A stretch of 64,000 bases of DNA from Citreicoccus inhibens. Lineage in GTDB: Bacteria; Myxococcota; Myxococcia; Myxococcales; Myxococcaceae. The position numbers and the translations under genes are program-made. Position 1 is the first letter of the stretch; the number at the start of each line of letters is the position of its first letter. The notes below the pieces were generated by a model. That model saw only the letters and a list, made by a program, of their open reading frames with translations, was not told the DNA's origin and did no database searches. The stretch lies in NCBI RefSeq assembly GCF_019039035.1, contig NZ_JAHNZT010000009.1:62001-126000 (forward strand). The letters run 5' to 3'. Below are positions 26,743 through 35,744 of this stretch, piece by piece.

Positions 26743-29700
26743 TTACGGGTTCGCGGCGCCGAAGCTCGGCGCGCCGGACACCCAGTCCGAGGCCTGGTGC
26801 GTGTTGGCCTTGCGCTGGATGCTGGTGCCCGCCTGGGTGCTGCCAGCGGCCTTCCAGTCCGCGGAGACCGTGACGGCATTGGCTCCGGCCGTGTCGTAGA
26901 CACACGCGGCGCCGCCGCAATCCGCCGGGAGCCAGAGCCCCTCGGCCTGGAGCGCGGTCAGCTTGGCCGGGTAGCCACCCGGACGACCATTGGCCGCCAG
27001 GTCGCTCTTCACGAAGGCCACCGCGTCCATCGTGGACCCCGAGGCGCTCTTGAGACGCACCACCTGGTTGGAGAACGTCAGGTTGGTCGCGCCGGCGACG
27101 AAGTCCCACGCGGTGGGGAAGTTCGTCGTGGCGGTGTTCTCGTTCTTGCTCACCGTCTCGGACGTCGTGGCGTCACCCTGGGCCGCGGTCGGCGTCAGGT
27201 GGAGCACGATGTAGTCGCCCGTCGCCACGGCCACATCCGGCAGCGTCGCCAGGGTGGTCACGGCCGTGGACTCCTGGACGAGCGTGATGCCGTCCGTCGT
27301 GCCGCCGCTCACCACGATGAACTCGATGAGGTCACGCGCGCTGCCCACGTTCGGGTTGAGCTCGTTGATCATCAGCACGGCCGGCACGCGGTAGCCCTTG
27401 AACGTCGCCGTTCCAGGAGCCGCGGTGGCGCCGCCCAGCACGTCCTTCACCGAGCTGGCGACCGTCACCGTGTAGCTGGTGCCGCCCACCTGCGTGCCCG
27501 TCTTCACCGTGACGTCCTTGCCGGACACCGTGGCGCTGATGGCCTGGAGGCCGTTGTTGAAGGTGAACTGGGTCGCCGCGTTGGTGATGCTCGCCGCGTC
27601 GATGGGTCGCTCGAACGTCACCTTCACCTCCGTGGTGGAGACCGCGCTGGCGCTGACCACCTTCGAGGCCGGGCAGGTGATGTCCGTCAGCTCCGAGCGG
27701 AAGTAGGCGGACGGCTGCACCGTGGTCGTCGTGACCGGAGGCGTGCCCGTCGTGCTGCTGAACTTCCACAGCGGGCCGGAGGTCAGGGTGACCGTGCAGC
27801 CATCGGCGAAGCCGATGTTCGACGCCACGGTGTCCGCGACGCGCAGCTTCAGCAGGGCGTTGTTGTTGATGCCAGCCGTCGTGAGGGTGAACGCCACGTG
27901 ACCGCCGCCGCTGGCGGCCGTCGCGCCGCTCTCGGTGCCCTTCAGGCGAACCAGCGTGCCGAAGTAGGTGCCCACCTTGTCCAGCAGCTCGGTCGTCGGG
28001 TTGGCGGAGCGATCCACCGTGAGGCCCGCCGGAGCCGCCGTGTTGAGGTTGCGCACCGGGTGACCCTGGCTGACGACGGTCAGGCCCGTGATGGTGGCGC
28101 CGGCCTTGATGTCACCACTGAGGACGTTCACGCCGCCCACCTTGAGGTTGATGCGGTCGCCCACCGCCAGCGTGCCCGGATCCGCCGCGACGAAGATCGC
28201 GGGGCCCGTGGCCTCGGCCTGGAGGAAGTAGCCCGTCACATCCGAGCCGAGCGCCGGCTTGATGTACGAGACGTAGGCGCCATCGATGGACATCGGCTGC
28301 GCGAACGCCGCGCTCGCCGTGGCGTCCTTCGTCGCATCCTTGAACGCCTGGATCTGCGCGCTGGTCGAGGCCGCCGCCGGGCCCGACGCGACGCAAGCCT
28401 TCGTGGTGCCATCGCACGTCAGGCCCACGGCGCAGTCCGCGTTGTCGCGGCACACGCACGCCTTGTTGTCACACACCGGCCTGTTCGGGTCCGTGCACTG
28501 CGTGTTGCTGAGGCAGACCTCGCACTGGCCACGACCGTTGTTCGCGGTGGTGTCGCAGGTGCGGCGAGCGCTGCCCGCCGCGTTGCACTGGCTGTCGTCG
28601 GCGCAGCCGCAGAGGTTGTTGTTGCACGCGGGCTTGCTCGCGTCGCACTTGACGGTGTCCGCCGTGGTGCACTCGACGCACTGCGAAGGCGTCGCGCCCG
28701 TGTTGCAGACCGGGGTGTTGGGGTTGTTCGCGGCGCACGAGGCGTTGTCGACACAGCCCTCGCACGCGGTACCGGCCGCGTTGCACGTCTGGGGCTGCGT
28801 GCAGCCCTCGGCGCCAAGGCACACCTTGCACACGCCAAAGCCGTCGTTCGCGGCCGTGTCGCAGATGGCGGACGGGGAGACGCAGCCCAGATCCTGACCC
28901 GTGGCCGACGTATCCATGCAGACCTTGCACATCCCGAGACCGTTGTTGGCCGCCGCGTCGCACACCGCGGCCGAGTTCGAGCAACCGATGGACGGGCTGC
29001 TCGCGGAGTCGAAGCACACCTTGCACACGCCCGCGCCACCGTTGGCGTTCGTGTCGCAGATCGGCGCGTCCACGCCGCAGCCCTGGTCCTGGCCGTTGCC
29101 CGCGGCGGAGTCGACGCACGCCTTGCACACGCCCGCGCCGCCGTTGCCCGTCACGTCGCACATCGGCGCCGCCGCGCTGCAGCCGTTGTCCTGGCCCGTG
29201 CCCGTGGCGGAGTCCACGCACGCCTTGCACACGCCCGCGCCGCCGTTGGCCGTCGTGTCACAGACCGGCGCCTGAACGCCACAGCCCGTGTCCTGGCCAT
29301 TGCCCGTGGCGGAGTCCACGCACGCCTTGCACGCGCCCACGCCGTTCTTGGCGGTCGGGTCGCACACCGGAGCGGCCGCCGTGCAGCCCATGTCCTGGGC
29401 GTTACCCGAGGCGGAGTCCTGGCACGCCTTGCAGGCGCCCACGCCGTTGTTGGCCGTCGCGTCGCAGATGGGCGCGGTCGCCGAGCAGCCCGTGTCCTGG
29501 GCGTTGCCCGAGGCGGAGTCCTGGCACGCCTTGCAGGCGCCCACGCCGCCGTTGGCCGCGGGGTCGCACACCGGAGCGGCCGCGGAGCAGCCCGTGTCCT
29601 GGCCGTTGCCCGTCGCCGAGTCCTGGCACGCCGTGCAGACACCCTTGCCGCTGCCACCCGTCACGTTGCAGATGGGGGCCGTCGCGCTGCAGCCGTTGTC

Positions 29701-30066
29701 CTGGCCGTTGCCCGTGGCGGAGTCCGTGCAGGTCTTGCACACGCCGTGGCCGGAGCTGATGTCGCAGACCTCGCCCGTGGCGCAGGCCGGCGAGCACGTC
29801 ACGCCCGCGTCGGTGCCGGCATCCGTGCCCGCGTCAGGCTTCGTTCCAGCATCCACGCCCGCGTCAGTGCCCGCGTCCTCCTCGGGAGGAGTCGTGGAAA
29901 TAGCCTTCGCTTCGCACTTGTTCTCGACGCAAGTCCAAACCTTGTTCGCGCCAGGGGAGCCCTTGTCGCGACAGTCGAACTCATCCACGCACTCGTTTCC
30001 ACAGCCCGTAACCACCGTGACAAACACGGCGGTCAAGAGAGCCGGAAACAGACTCCGTCTCAGCAT
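26743..30066 (-). CDS. Large lipoprotein with tandem Cys-rich repeats and C-terminal lamin-tail domain
   Basis: 1107 residues with lipobox signal (FVTVVTGCGNE). Residues 65-95 are Asp/Ala/Gly-rich (DAGTDAGVDAG). Residues 110-410 hold nine tandem Cys-rich units, seven of them exactly 34 residues long (CKACxDSAxGNGQDxGC...APxCD). Other Cys-rich segments follow to about 560. The C-terminal half has beta-rich domains, one resembling an OB fold, one SbsA-like Ig domain (TEVKVTFERPIDAASI), and finally a lamin-tail domain (VLMINELNPNVGSARDLIEF). Likely a surface protein held by disulphides. The ATG at 30066 with GGGAGGGGAT upstream was chosen over the 65-codon longer frame, which has no signal peptide. 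Function unknown. Confidence 0.83.
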   Translation of the reverse strand: MLRRSLFPALLTAVFVTVVTGCGNECVDEFDCRDKGSPGANKVWTCVENKCEAKAISTTPPEEDAGTDAGVDAGTKPDAGTDAGTDAGVTCSPACATGEVCDISSGHGVCKTCTDSATGNGQDNGCSATAPICNVTGGSGKGVCTACQDSATGNGQDTGCSAAAPVCDPAANGGVGACKACQDSASGNAQDTGCSATAPICDATANNGVGACKACQDSASGNAQDMGCTAAAPVCDPTAKNGVGACKACVDSATGNGQDTGCGVQAPVCDTTANGGAGVCKACVDSATGTGQDNGCSAAAPMCDVTGNGGAGVCKACVDSAAGNGQDQGCGVDAPICDTNANGGAGVCKVCFDSASSPSIGCSNSAAVCDAAANNGLGMCKVCMDTSATGQDLGCVSPSAICDTAANDGFGVCKVCLGAEGCTQPQTCNAAGTACEGCVDNASCAANNPNTPVCNTGATPSQCVECTTADTVKCDASKPACNNNLCGCADDSQCNAAGSARRTCDTTANNGRGQCEVCLSNTQCTDPNRPVCDNKACVCRDNADCAVGLTCDGTTKACVASGPAAASTSAQIQAFKDATKDATASAAFAQPMSIDGAYVSYIKPALGSDVTGYFLQAEATGPAIFVAADPGTLAVGDRINLKVGGVNVLSGDIKAGATITGLTVVSQGHPVRNLNTAAPAGLTVDRSANPTTELLDKVGTYFGTLVRLKGTESGATAASGGGHVAFTLTTAGINNNALLKLRVADTVASNIGFADGCTVTLTSGPLWKFSSTTGTPPVTTTTVQPSAYFRSELTDITCPASKVVSASAVSTTEVKVTFERPIDAASITNAATQFTFNNGLQAISATVSGKDVTVKTGTQVGGTSYTVTVASSVKDVLGGATAAPGTATFKGYRVPAVLMINELNPNVGSARDLIEFIVVSGGTTDGITLVQESTAVTTLATLPDVAVATGDYIVLHLTPTAAQGDATTSETVSKNENTATTNFPTAWDFVAGATNLTFSNQVVRLKSASGSTMDAVAFVKSDLAANGRPGGYPAKLTALQAEGLWLPADCGGAACVYDTAGANAVTVSADWKAAGSTQAGTSIQRKANTHQASDWVSGAPSFGAANP
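28831..29739 (-). repeat. Nine tandem ~102-bp coding repeats
   Basis: Seven consecutive units of exactly 102 bp (29026-29739), then one of 96 and one of 99 bp, inside the Cys-rich lipoprotein gene. Each encodes four or five Cys. Neighbouring units (copies 2-4 and 5-7) are most alike, which suggests recent local duplication. Confidence 0.8.
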
Positions 30067-30185
30067 GTAATCCCCTCCCGGGATAGCGGTAGCGGCTCCC
30101 CTTACACCCAATCCCAAAGGGGCGTCCAATCGCCAGCGGACATGGCACGGCCATGTCACGCGGGCTTGAGTGGAAGACGGGTTAT

Positions 30186-31604
30186 TCAGGGGGATTGGCG
30201 CGCTGCTTGCGGAGCGGGGCGCGAATAGAGGTCGATGACCTCCGAGATGCCTCGCTGACACACCGCGCAGAACGGAACGCGGTCCCGCGTGAACATCACG
30301 CAGTCGAGCTGGGGTCGGTAATACCCACGTGATTCATACATCGCGCCCTCGAAGGCACCGACCTTGCCGGAGAACTTCTGAGAAGAGAGGAATTTCTCCT
30401 CCCAATCGCGCTGCGCGAGGAACAGCGCGTCCATCTCGCTCTCGGGGCGCTGGTCGGCCCGAATCTTCCGGCGCTGCTGCTGGACCTGGTTGGCGTGGCT
30501 GTCATACGCCTCTTTGTTCCAGGGGGTCGGCGTGGCCGTTCCTGCGCTCACGAGGTCTTTCCACTTCAGCTTCGCGGGGTCCTTCAGCGCGGTGACGTTC
30601 TTCTCCCAGGGCTCCAGCCGGTCCCCGTCCGCGGGGCCGTAGACGGACTCGGAGGTGTAGTACTCGTCGGCCAGTCCGGCGAAGTGGTGGCCGAACTCGT
30701 GGACGAAGACATAGGGTGACCACAGGCTGTCGGCGGCCACGGTGCTGTAGAGGTTGTGGATGCCGCCTCCGCCGTAGGTGTTTCCGTTGACGAGGATTTC
30801 CACGAACTCGTAGGGGGCGAAGGCCGCCGTGTCGCGGAAGGCCTGATTGTCGAAGGTGAGGACGTAGCGCTCGCTGCCGAAGGCGTCATACGTGGCGCCC
30901 ACGGGGGAGCGCTTGTGGATGCCCGTGGAGGGCCGGGAGATTCCGGACTGCGCCGCGGCGGGCATCAACCCCCACACGTTGAAGTCCGTCTTGCGCTCCT
31001 TGAAGGGCGAGTAGGTGAAGAGGATGTCCATCAGCCGGCGCGCGTCCTTCTCGAACTTGCCGCGCTCCGCCTCGGTGTAGCCGTCCCCCAGGATGAGGAA
31101 GTCCACCTTGCTCGCCGAGGGCCCGTTCTCCATCAGCTTCAGCAGCGGGCCCGGCGCGGGAGGCGCCGAGGGGTCGACGAACATGCTCTTCGGATCCACG
31201 TCGAGCGACCACACCTCGCGGAACGCGTTGCGTGCGTCGCGCTTCTTCAGGATGACCTGCACGGGGCGCTCCGGCGTGGGGAAGCGCAAGGACTCGCCGA
31301 AGGTGCGGTGGAGCTGGTGCGCCTCGGGGGTGCTCTCCCACTCCCCGAAGATGGAGGCGAAGCCGCGCGAGTACAGCAGGCGGTTCGTGTCCCGGTCCCT
31401 CACCTCGAAGAGGTACTTGCCGAGGTTCGACTCATCGATGGGCTGCTCCGGGTTGCCGGGCCAGGGTAGCGGCTCGATGACGAGCCGGTCGAGGCTGAAG
31501 CGCTCCTCGGTGGCGTTGCCCGTGTGGAAGTAGTCGACGCGGAAGGTGCGGGGCGCCGCCGCCGCGGTGCTCGCGGCCAGCAGCAAGACAATGAATGCGC
31601 GCAT
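30186..31604 (-). CDS. Secreted M64 family (IgA-peptidase-like) metallopeptidase
   Basis: 472 residues with a signal peptide (FIVLLLAASTAAAAP). An N-terminal beta-sandwich domain covers about residues 20-150. The peptidase domain follows, with VDFLILGDGYTEAE, the zinc motif VHEFGHHFAGLADEYY (His, Glu, His) and later FCAVCQRGISEVI. These are typical of the M64 family, first known from an IgA protease of gut bacteria. In this setting it is more likely a secreted protease for predation or nutrition; the substrate cannot be told from sequence. It starts 49 bases after the PEGA gene in the same direction. Confidence 0.88.
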   Translation of the reverse strand: MRAFIVLLLAASTAAAAPRTFRVDYFHTGNATEERFSLDRLVIEPLPWPGNPEQPIDESNLGKYLFEVRDRDTNRLLYSRGFASIFGEWESTPEAHQLHRTFGESLRFPTPERPVQVILKKRDARNAFREVWSLDVDPKSMFVDPSAPPAPGPLLKLMENGPSASKVDFLILGDGYTEAERGKFEKDARRLMDILFTYSPFKERKTDFNVWGLMPAAAQSGISRPSTGIHKRSPVGATYDAFGSERYVLTFDNQAFRDTAAFAPYEFVEILVNGNTYGGGGIHNLYSTVAADSLWSPYVFVHEFGHHFAGLADEYYTSESVYGPADGDRLEPWEKNVTALKDPAKLKWKDLVSAGTATPTPWNKEAYDSHANQVQQQRRKIRADQRPESEMDALFLAQRDWEEKFLSSQKFSGKVGAFEGAMYESRGYYRPQLDCVMFTRDRVPFCAVCQRGISEVIDLYSRPAPQAARQSP

Positions 31605-31653
31605 GCGGCCACTCTACGCGGCGGCCCGTGTCCTCGCTGGCGGGAATGTCATG

Positions 31654-33216
31654 TCAGAACGCGCCTGACATTGTTGCCCACCCCCCAGTGTCATCCGCGC
31701 CCAGGCTCACGGTGAGCGGCGGTGGAGCACCCGGAGTGGGAGCGAGCAGGAACAGGGCCGCGCCCGCCGCGGCCGTGACGCCACCGCCGATGAGCAACCC
31801 GGTGAGAAGCTGGTTCTTCTTCACCAATCCCTCGCGCAGTCGCACCGCCTCGGCGTCATCCGAGGTCAGCACGCCACCGTTCTGGCGCTGGCGCTCCTTC
31901 AGCGCATTCAGGTCCTTCTGCGCCATCCAGCGCACGACGCCCGCGCCTCCCAGCGCTGCCACGCCCACGCCCAGCGTCGCGTAGGACGCGCCCCGCATCC
32001 TGGAGGCGGTGGGGGACGGCGTGGTCCGCGACAGGCCCTCGGTGGCGGGGGCCACGGGCGCATCCGGGGTCAGGGTCGCCGAGGGGGCGGCGGGCTGCTC
32101 CCAGGGCGCCTTGCCGCTGGCGTTCATCACCACGAGGTTGGAGGGCGAGCGTCCCGTGGTGACGAAGTCCACCAGCGCGGACAGGGCCTCGGCCGGAGCG
32201 TCCAGCCCCTGGGTCTTGAAGCCCCCCTCGCGCAGCCGCTGTCCTCCCTCCACGTGGAGCACCGTGGCGGCGAACCACTTGGGGCCGCTGCTCGGGTGCT
32301 CCAGGCGCGCGAGGATGACCTCCTCCACGCCCAGCGCTCCGCCCAGTCGGACCGCGTGGGCCAGGGTCCGCTCATCGCTCGGGTCCGATGATGCGAGGCA
32401 TGGGAAAGGGCTGCCGGACACGGCGCCCTCGAACGCGAGGTCCACGAGGAGCGGCAGGTCCGTGCCCTGCACCTGCACCTGCCGGGAGAAGCTGTGCGCC
32501 CCGGCCTTCACGAGGGCCAGGTCGTAGGTGCCCGCGGGGAGGTCGAGCTGCAGGGGCGTCTGCCCCACACGGAGCCCGTCCAGATACACCTCGGAGGCGG
32601 GGAGGGTGGACTTCACCGCCACCTTCACCTTGCGCGTCCGCGCCAGCTCTCGCCGCACCTTGTCGAACGCCTGACGCACCGAGGGCGCATAGAGGTCAGG
32701 GTCGAGCGGGTATTGTGGCTGGAGCCTCAGCACCTGGAGGAACGCGGCATCGCTGTCCTTCGCCTTGCCCTGGGCACGCAGGTTGAGGGCGAGGAGGAGC
32801 TGCGCGTCCGCATGGAGGCGCCAGCGGGCCTCGCCCACGGGCAGGTGGGCGATGTCATGCAGGGCGTCCTCCACGAGCTGCCCGGACCTGGCGTTGCGGC
32901 CCTCGTAGAAGTGGTCTCTCGCGGCGTCGAGCTGGCGGCGAAGCTCCTCGAAGGAGCGCGCGGCCTGGGGGAAGAGTCGCTCGCTCAGCTCCGTGGCGCC
33001 CAGGGTCTCCGTCTCCGCGCGGGCCCGCAGCGCGTCGGCGAAGGACTTGGCCTGGCTGCTCAGCTCCGCGTCCGCGCAGTCCGCCCCGCTGGAGAGGACC
33101 ATCCTTCGGGGGCTGCCCCATGCGGACGCACCCGAGACGAGGAGGACCGCGAGGACACCGGAGGCCAGCCGGGGGCGCATCCAGCAGAGGAGGGGCAGGG
33201 GTCGCAGGAGGGTCAT
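31654..33216 (-). CDS. PEGA-domain protein with TPR-like N-terminal part
   Basis: 520 residues. Signal peptide (GVLAVLLVSGASAWG). Residues 60-175 are helical and repeat-like (LLLALNLRAQGKAKDSDAAF). A PEGA domain lies at about 185-240 (SEVYLDGLRVGQTPLQLDLP), a surface or scaffold module. The central domain is alpha/beta. Two hydrophobic segments near the C-terminus (YATLGVGVAALGGAGVV and LLTGLLIGGGVTAAAGAALF) anchor it in a membrane. The start is ATG at 33216 or the ATG at 33180; neither has a strong ribosome site. A much longer upstream frame is an artefact. Function unknown; myxobacteria carry many such proteins. Confidence 0.8.
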   Translation of the reverse strand: MTLLRPLPLLCWMRPRLASGVLAVLLVSGASAWGSPRRMVLSSGADCADAELSSQAKSFADALRARAETETLGATELSERLFPQAARSFEELRRQLDAARDHFYEGRNARSGQLVEDALHDIAHLPVGEARWRLHADAQLLLALNLRAQGKAKDSDAAFLQVLRLQPQYPLDPDLYAPSVRQAFDKVRRELARTRKVKVAVKSTLPASEVYLDGLRVGQTPLQLDLPAGTYDLALVKAGAHSFSRQVQVQGTDLPLLVDLAFEGAVSGSPFPCLASSDPSDERTLAHAVRLGGALGVEEVILARLEHPSSGPKWFAATVLHVEGGQRLREGGFKTQGLDAPAEALSALVDFVTTGRSPSNLVVMNASGKAPWEQPAAPSATLTPDAPVAPATEGLSRTTPSPTASRMRGASYATLGVGVAALGGAGVVRWMAQKDLNALKERQRQNGGVLTSDDAEAVRLREGLVKKNQLLTGLLIGGGVTAAAGAALFLLAPTPGAPPPLTVSLGADDTGGWATMSGAF

Positions 33217-33700
33217 CGCAGGGGCCGTTTGCAGGGCGCATTCCGTCCGCCCGCTTGTCCGCCGCGCGCACATAGCAGCGGGCGGCTCCTCCGCCAAACC
33301 CACCTCCGTCGCGCAGGGAGGCGGGCAGCCGTGGCGCCCAAGGGAGCAGGCGCCTCGGAATGTGTGGGAGGCGGCACCCAGCGTCCCGATGTGAGACGCC
33401 CATCCCACCGGATGTCGGATCGACGAAGGGAGGACCGACCGCCTGGTGCCAGCCGTTGCGTCCTTCCCCAGGTTCCTGGCACGGCGCACCCGGTTCAATC
33501 CCGCCGGCTCAATCCCGGGCTCAATCCGATGGTGGGACAGGAAGGGTCTTCCCTCGGGCGGAAGGTCAGGGCAGGGTGCGCTGTTTCCTGCTGGGAGTGG
33601 AGGGGCCCGCAGCTCAACGGTTCCACGTCCAGGTCGCAAAGCGCCTCGCCATGGTTCCGTGACCGGGCCATGACATATCCCGGAGAAGAGTCCCCCCGCC
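33217..33700. other. Divergent intergenic region, no gene recognised
   Basis: 484 bases between the PEGA gene and the lipid-kinase gene, which point apart. Open frames here are low-complexity and have no ribosome site. A region near 33486-33535 repeats the word TCAATCC three times (CAATCCCGCC, CAATCCCGGG, CAATCCGATG); no role is assigned. Confidence 0.5.
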
Positions 33701-34705
33701 ATGAACATCGCCGTCCTCGTCAATCTCCGCGCGCGCAAGGGCACCGAGGGAATCGGAGGCCTGGTCCGGCGTCTGCTTCCTCGCGCCCGCGTGGCGCTCA
33801 CTCGCTCCGTCGATGAGGCGCGCGATTGGATCTCCGACCACCTGCGGCATGATCCGCCCAACCTGCTGCTCGCGGGAGGGGGGGATGGCACCATCACCGG
33901 GCTCCTCAACGAGCTGCGCATGCAGGGCGTGGCCCTCCCCGCGATCGGCGTGCTGCCGCTGGGCACGGGCAACGCGTGGGCGCGTGTCACGGGCGCGCCG
34001 CGTCCCTCCGTCGCGCTGAAGCAGATCGCCGCGTTGGGCGAGCGGCTGCCGCCCCTGCGCCCCTTCTCCCTCGTGCGCGTGGACGGCAAGGTGGCGCCCT
34101 TCGCGGGCACCGGCTGGGACGCGGAGATGATTCAGGACTTCAAGAACCAGCTCGCCGCGGCGGGGCCGCTGAAGAGCCAGCAAGCCGGCCTGCGTGGCTA
34201 CCTCACCGCCATGTTCACGCGCACGGTGCCGCGCCACTTGTTCGGCGAGGGCAACCCGCAGGTGTCTGTCTATAACGTGGGGGAACCCGCGCTCACCATG
34301 GACGCGCACGGCGCGGTGCAGCCCATTCCTCACGGGGGGCCGGGCGCGCTGCTGTATCGCGGGCCAGCGGGCGTCGCGGGCGCCGCGACCACGCCCGAGT
34401 GGGGCTTTGGCTTCAAGGCCTTCCCCTTCGCGCAGGCCGTGCCGCATCGCTTGTCGGTGCGCGTGTACGGCGCTGGCGTGATGGAGGCCACGCGCAACAT
34501 GTTCCGCCTGTGGCGTGGCGAGCATCCGCTCCCGCACATGCATGACTTCTTCGTCCAGCGCCTGCGCATGGACTTCGACCGCGAGGTCCCCTTCCAGATG
34601 GGGGGCGACGTCCTGGGCATGCGCCGCTCCATCGAGTTCGACCTCGCCGAGGAGAACGTCCAGCTCGTCGACTGGCACCGCGTCTCCCGCATGGTCGCGG
34701 TGTAG
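33701..34705 (+). CDS. Diacylglycerol kinase catalytic-domain protein
   Basis: 334 residues. The DAGK/sphingosine-kinase fold is shown by [18 protein letters not shown] and [15 protein letters not shown], the nucleotide-binding motifs. The C-terminal beta-sandwich is less conserved (residues 150-330). Such enzymes phosphorylate lipids, usually diacylglycerol, at the inner membrane. No membrane span was seen. The insertion at about 205-240 ([17 protein letters not shown]) is unusual but not disruptive. ATG at 33701 fits the domain start exactly. Confidence 0.85.
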   Translation: MNIAVLVNLRARKGTEGIGGLVRRLLPRARVALTRSVDEARDWISDHLRHDPPNLLLAGGGDGTITGLLNELRMQGVALPAIGVLPLGTGNAWARVTGAPRPSVALKQIAALGERLPPLRPFSLVRVDGKVAPFAGTGWDAEMIQDFKNQLAAAGPLKSQQAGLRGYLTAMFTRTVPRHLFGEGNPQVSVYNVGEPALTMDAHGAVQPIPHGGPGALLYRGPAGVAGAATTPEWGFGFKAFPFAQAVPHRLSVRVYGAGVMEATRNMFRLWRGEHPLPHMHDFFVQRLRMDFDREVPFQMGGDVLGMRRSIEFDLAEENVQLVDWHRVSRMVAV

Positions 34706-34726
34706 TGCCGCCGGCCGGGCGGGTGG

Positions 34727-34755
34727 TTGACAGGGTGTTCGCCGGACACTATGGC
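34727..34755 (+). promoter_or_regulatory. Promoter with dyad operator for the NUDIX-winged-helix regulator
   Basis: TTGACA at 34727, 17-base spacer, TATGGC at 34750. The spacer contains a 15-bp dyad GTGTT-N5-GACAC (34735-34749), ending right at the -10 box. The same dyad in the same position occurs at 35557-35571 before the PP2C operon, so binding by one repressor is likely. Confidence 0.65.
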
Positions 34756-34788
34756 GGACAGCTCCCACCCGCTCGAACGGACGGTGAC

Positions 34789-35478
34789 GTGAGCCACACC
34801 TACGACTACCCACGGCCCGCCGTGACGGTGGACTGTGTCGTGTTCGGAATGGACGACGAGGACCTGAAGGTCCTCCTCATCCGCCGAGGCGTGGAGCCCT
34901 TCTCCGGGCGCTGGGCGCTGCCCGGCGGCTTCGTGCGCATGGACGAGGCGCTGGACGATGCCGCGCGCCGCGAGCTGGAGGAGGAGTCCGGCATCCGCCC
35001 CAGCCACCTGGAGCAGCTCTACACCTTCGGCGCTCCGGACCGAGACCCCCGAGGACGCGTCATCACCGTGGCGTACTTCGCGCTGGTGAAGCTCAGCGCC
35101 CACCACCTGCACGCCTCCACCGACGCGCGCGAGGCCGCGTGGTTCTCCGTCTGGGATACGCCGAAGCTCGCGTTCGACCACGCGGAAGTCCTCGGCACCG
35201 CGCTGCAACGCCTGAAGGGCAAGGTGCGCTACCAGCCCATCGGCTTCGAGCTGCTGCCGCCCAAGTTCACCCTCTCCCAACTGCAGCGGCTGTACGAGGT
35301 CGTCCTGGAGCGCGAGCTCGACAAGCGGAACTTCCGAAAGAAGATTCTCGCCATGGACCTGCTGGAGGAGCTGGACGAGGTGGAGCAGGACGTCTCCCAC
35401 CGCGCCGCTCGCCTCTATCGGTTCGACCACAAGAAGTACCGGCAGTTGGAGAAGGCCGGCTTCAACTTCGAGCTCTAA
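34789..35478 (+). CDS. NUDIX-domain transcriptional regulator (NrtR-like)
   Basis: 229 residues. N-terminal NUDIX fold with the box [20 protein letters not shown] and ESGI (residues about 47-70); the box Glu residues are present, so hydrolase activity is possible. The C-terminal part (about 150-229) is a winged helix ([28 protein letters not shown]) as in NrtR regulators, where ADP-ribose-like molecules release the protein from DNA. Start GTG at 34789 is 40 bases downstream of a strong promoter with a dyad in its spacer. The same operator occurs before the next operon, which includes a nicotinamidase-like gene, as expected for an NAD-linked regulator. Ligand is inferred. Confidence 0.85.
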   Translation: MSHTYDYPRPAVTVDCVVFGMDDEDLKVLLIRRGVEPFSGRWALPGGFVRMDEALDDAARRELEEESGIRPSHLEQLYTFGAPDRDPRGRVITVAYFALVKLSAHHLHASTDAREAAWFSVWDTPKLAFDHAEVLGTALQRLKGKVRYQPIGFELLPPKFTLSQLQRLYEVVLERELDKRNFRKKILAMDLLEELDEVEQDVSHRAARLYRFDHKKYRQLEKAGFNFEL

Positions 35479-35548
35479 GCCACTCTCAACACGGACACGT
35501 GGGCGTGGGTGCGAGGACGTGCCTCGCCGCGCGCCTCCGCACGTTGAG

Positions 35549-35593
35549 TTGACTTCGTGTCTTGTGGACACTATGTTTGTGTCATATATACAC
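35549..35593 (+). promoter_or_regulatory. Promoter with two dyad operators for the PP2C/TerY-like operon
   Basis: TTGACT at 35549, 17-base spacer, TATGTT at 35572. The spacer holds a perfect dyad GTGTC-N5-GACAC (35557-35571). A second copy, GTGTC-N5-TACAC, lies at 35579-35593, 22 bases further, i.e. two helical turns. The region is strikingly AT-rich for this genome (catatatatacac). Transcript start would be near 35584, leaving a leader of about 160 bases. Confidence 0.7.
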
Positions 35594-35744
35594 GAACGAG
35601 ACACGCAGCCTCCGCGAGTGGAGAGGAGGCCGAGTCGAATTCGTGCAGGAGGCGGCCACCTCGCGGGTCGTGTGTCGCGAGCCCGGCACCTCCTGAGTTC
35701 TCGATGCCGTGTCGCACAAGCCCGAACAGGGCCACGGGAGAGCC

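Noticed and set aside
26797-30228. 1143-residue open frame on the + strand opposite the Cys-repeat lipoprotein gene
   Set aside because: Arg/Ala/Gly/His-rich composition without domains or a ribosome site; an antisense frame caused by high third-position GC.
31652-31672. TGTCAG/CTGACA hairpin at the end of the PEGA gene as terminator
   Set aside because: Only 6 bp, overlaps the stop codon, and the M64 gene follows in the same direction 49 bases on.
33217-34110. Extension of the PEGA frame upstream of 33216
   Set aside because: About 300 codons overlapping the lipid-kinase gene on the other strand, no ribosome site, and the signal peptide begins at 33216/33180.
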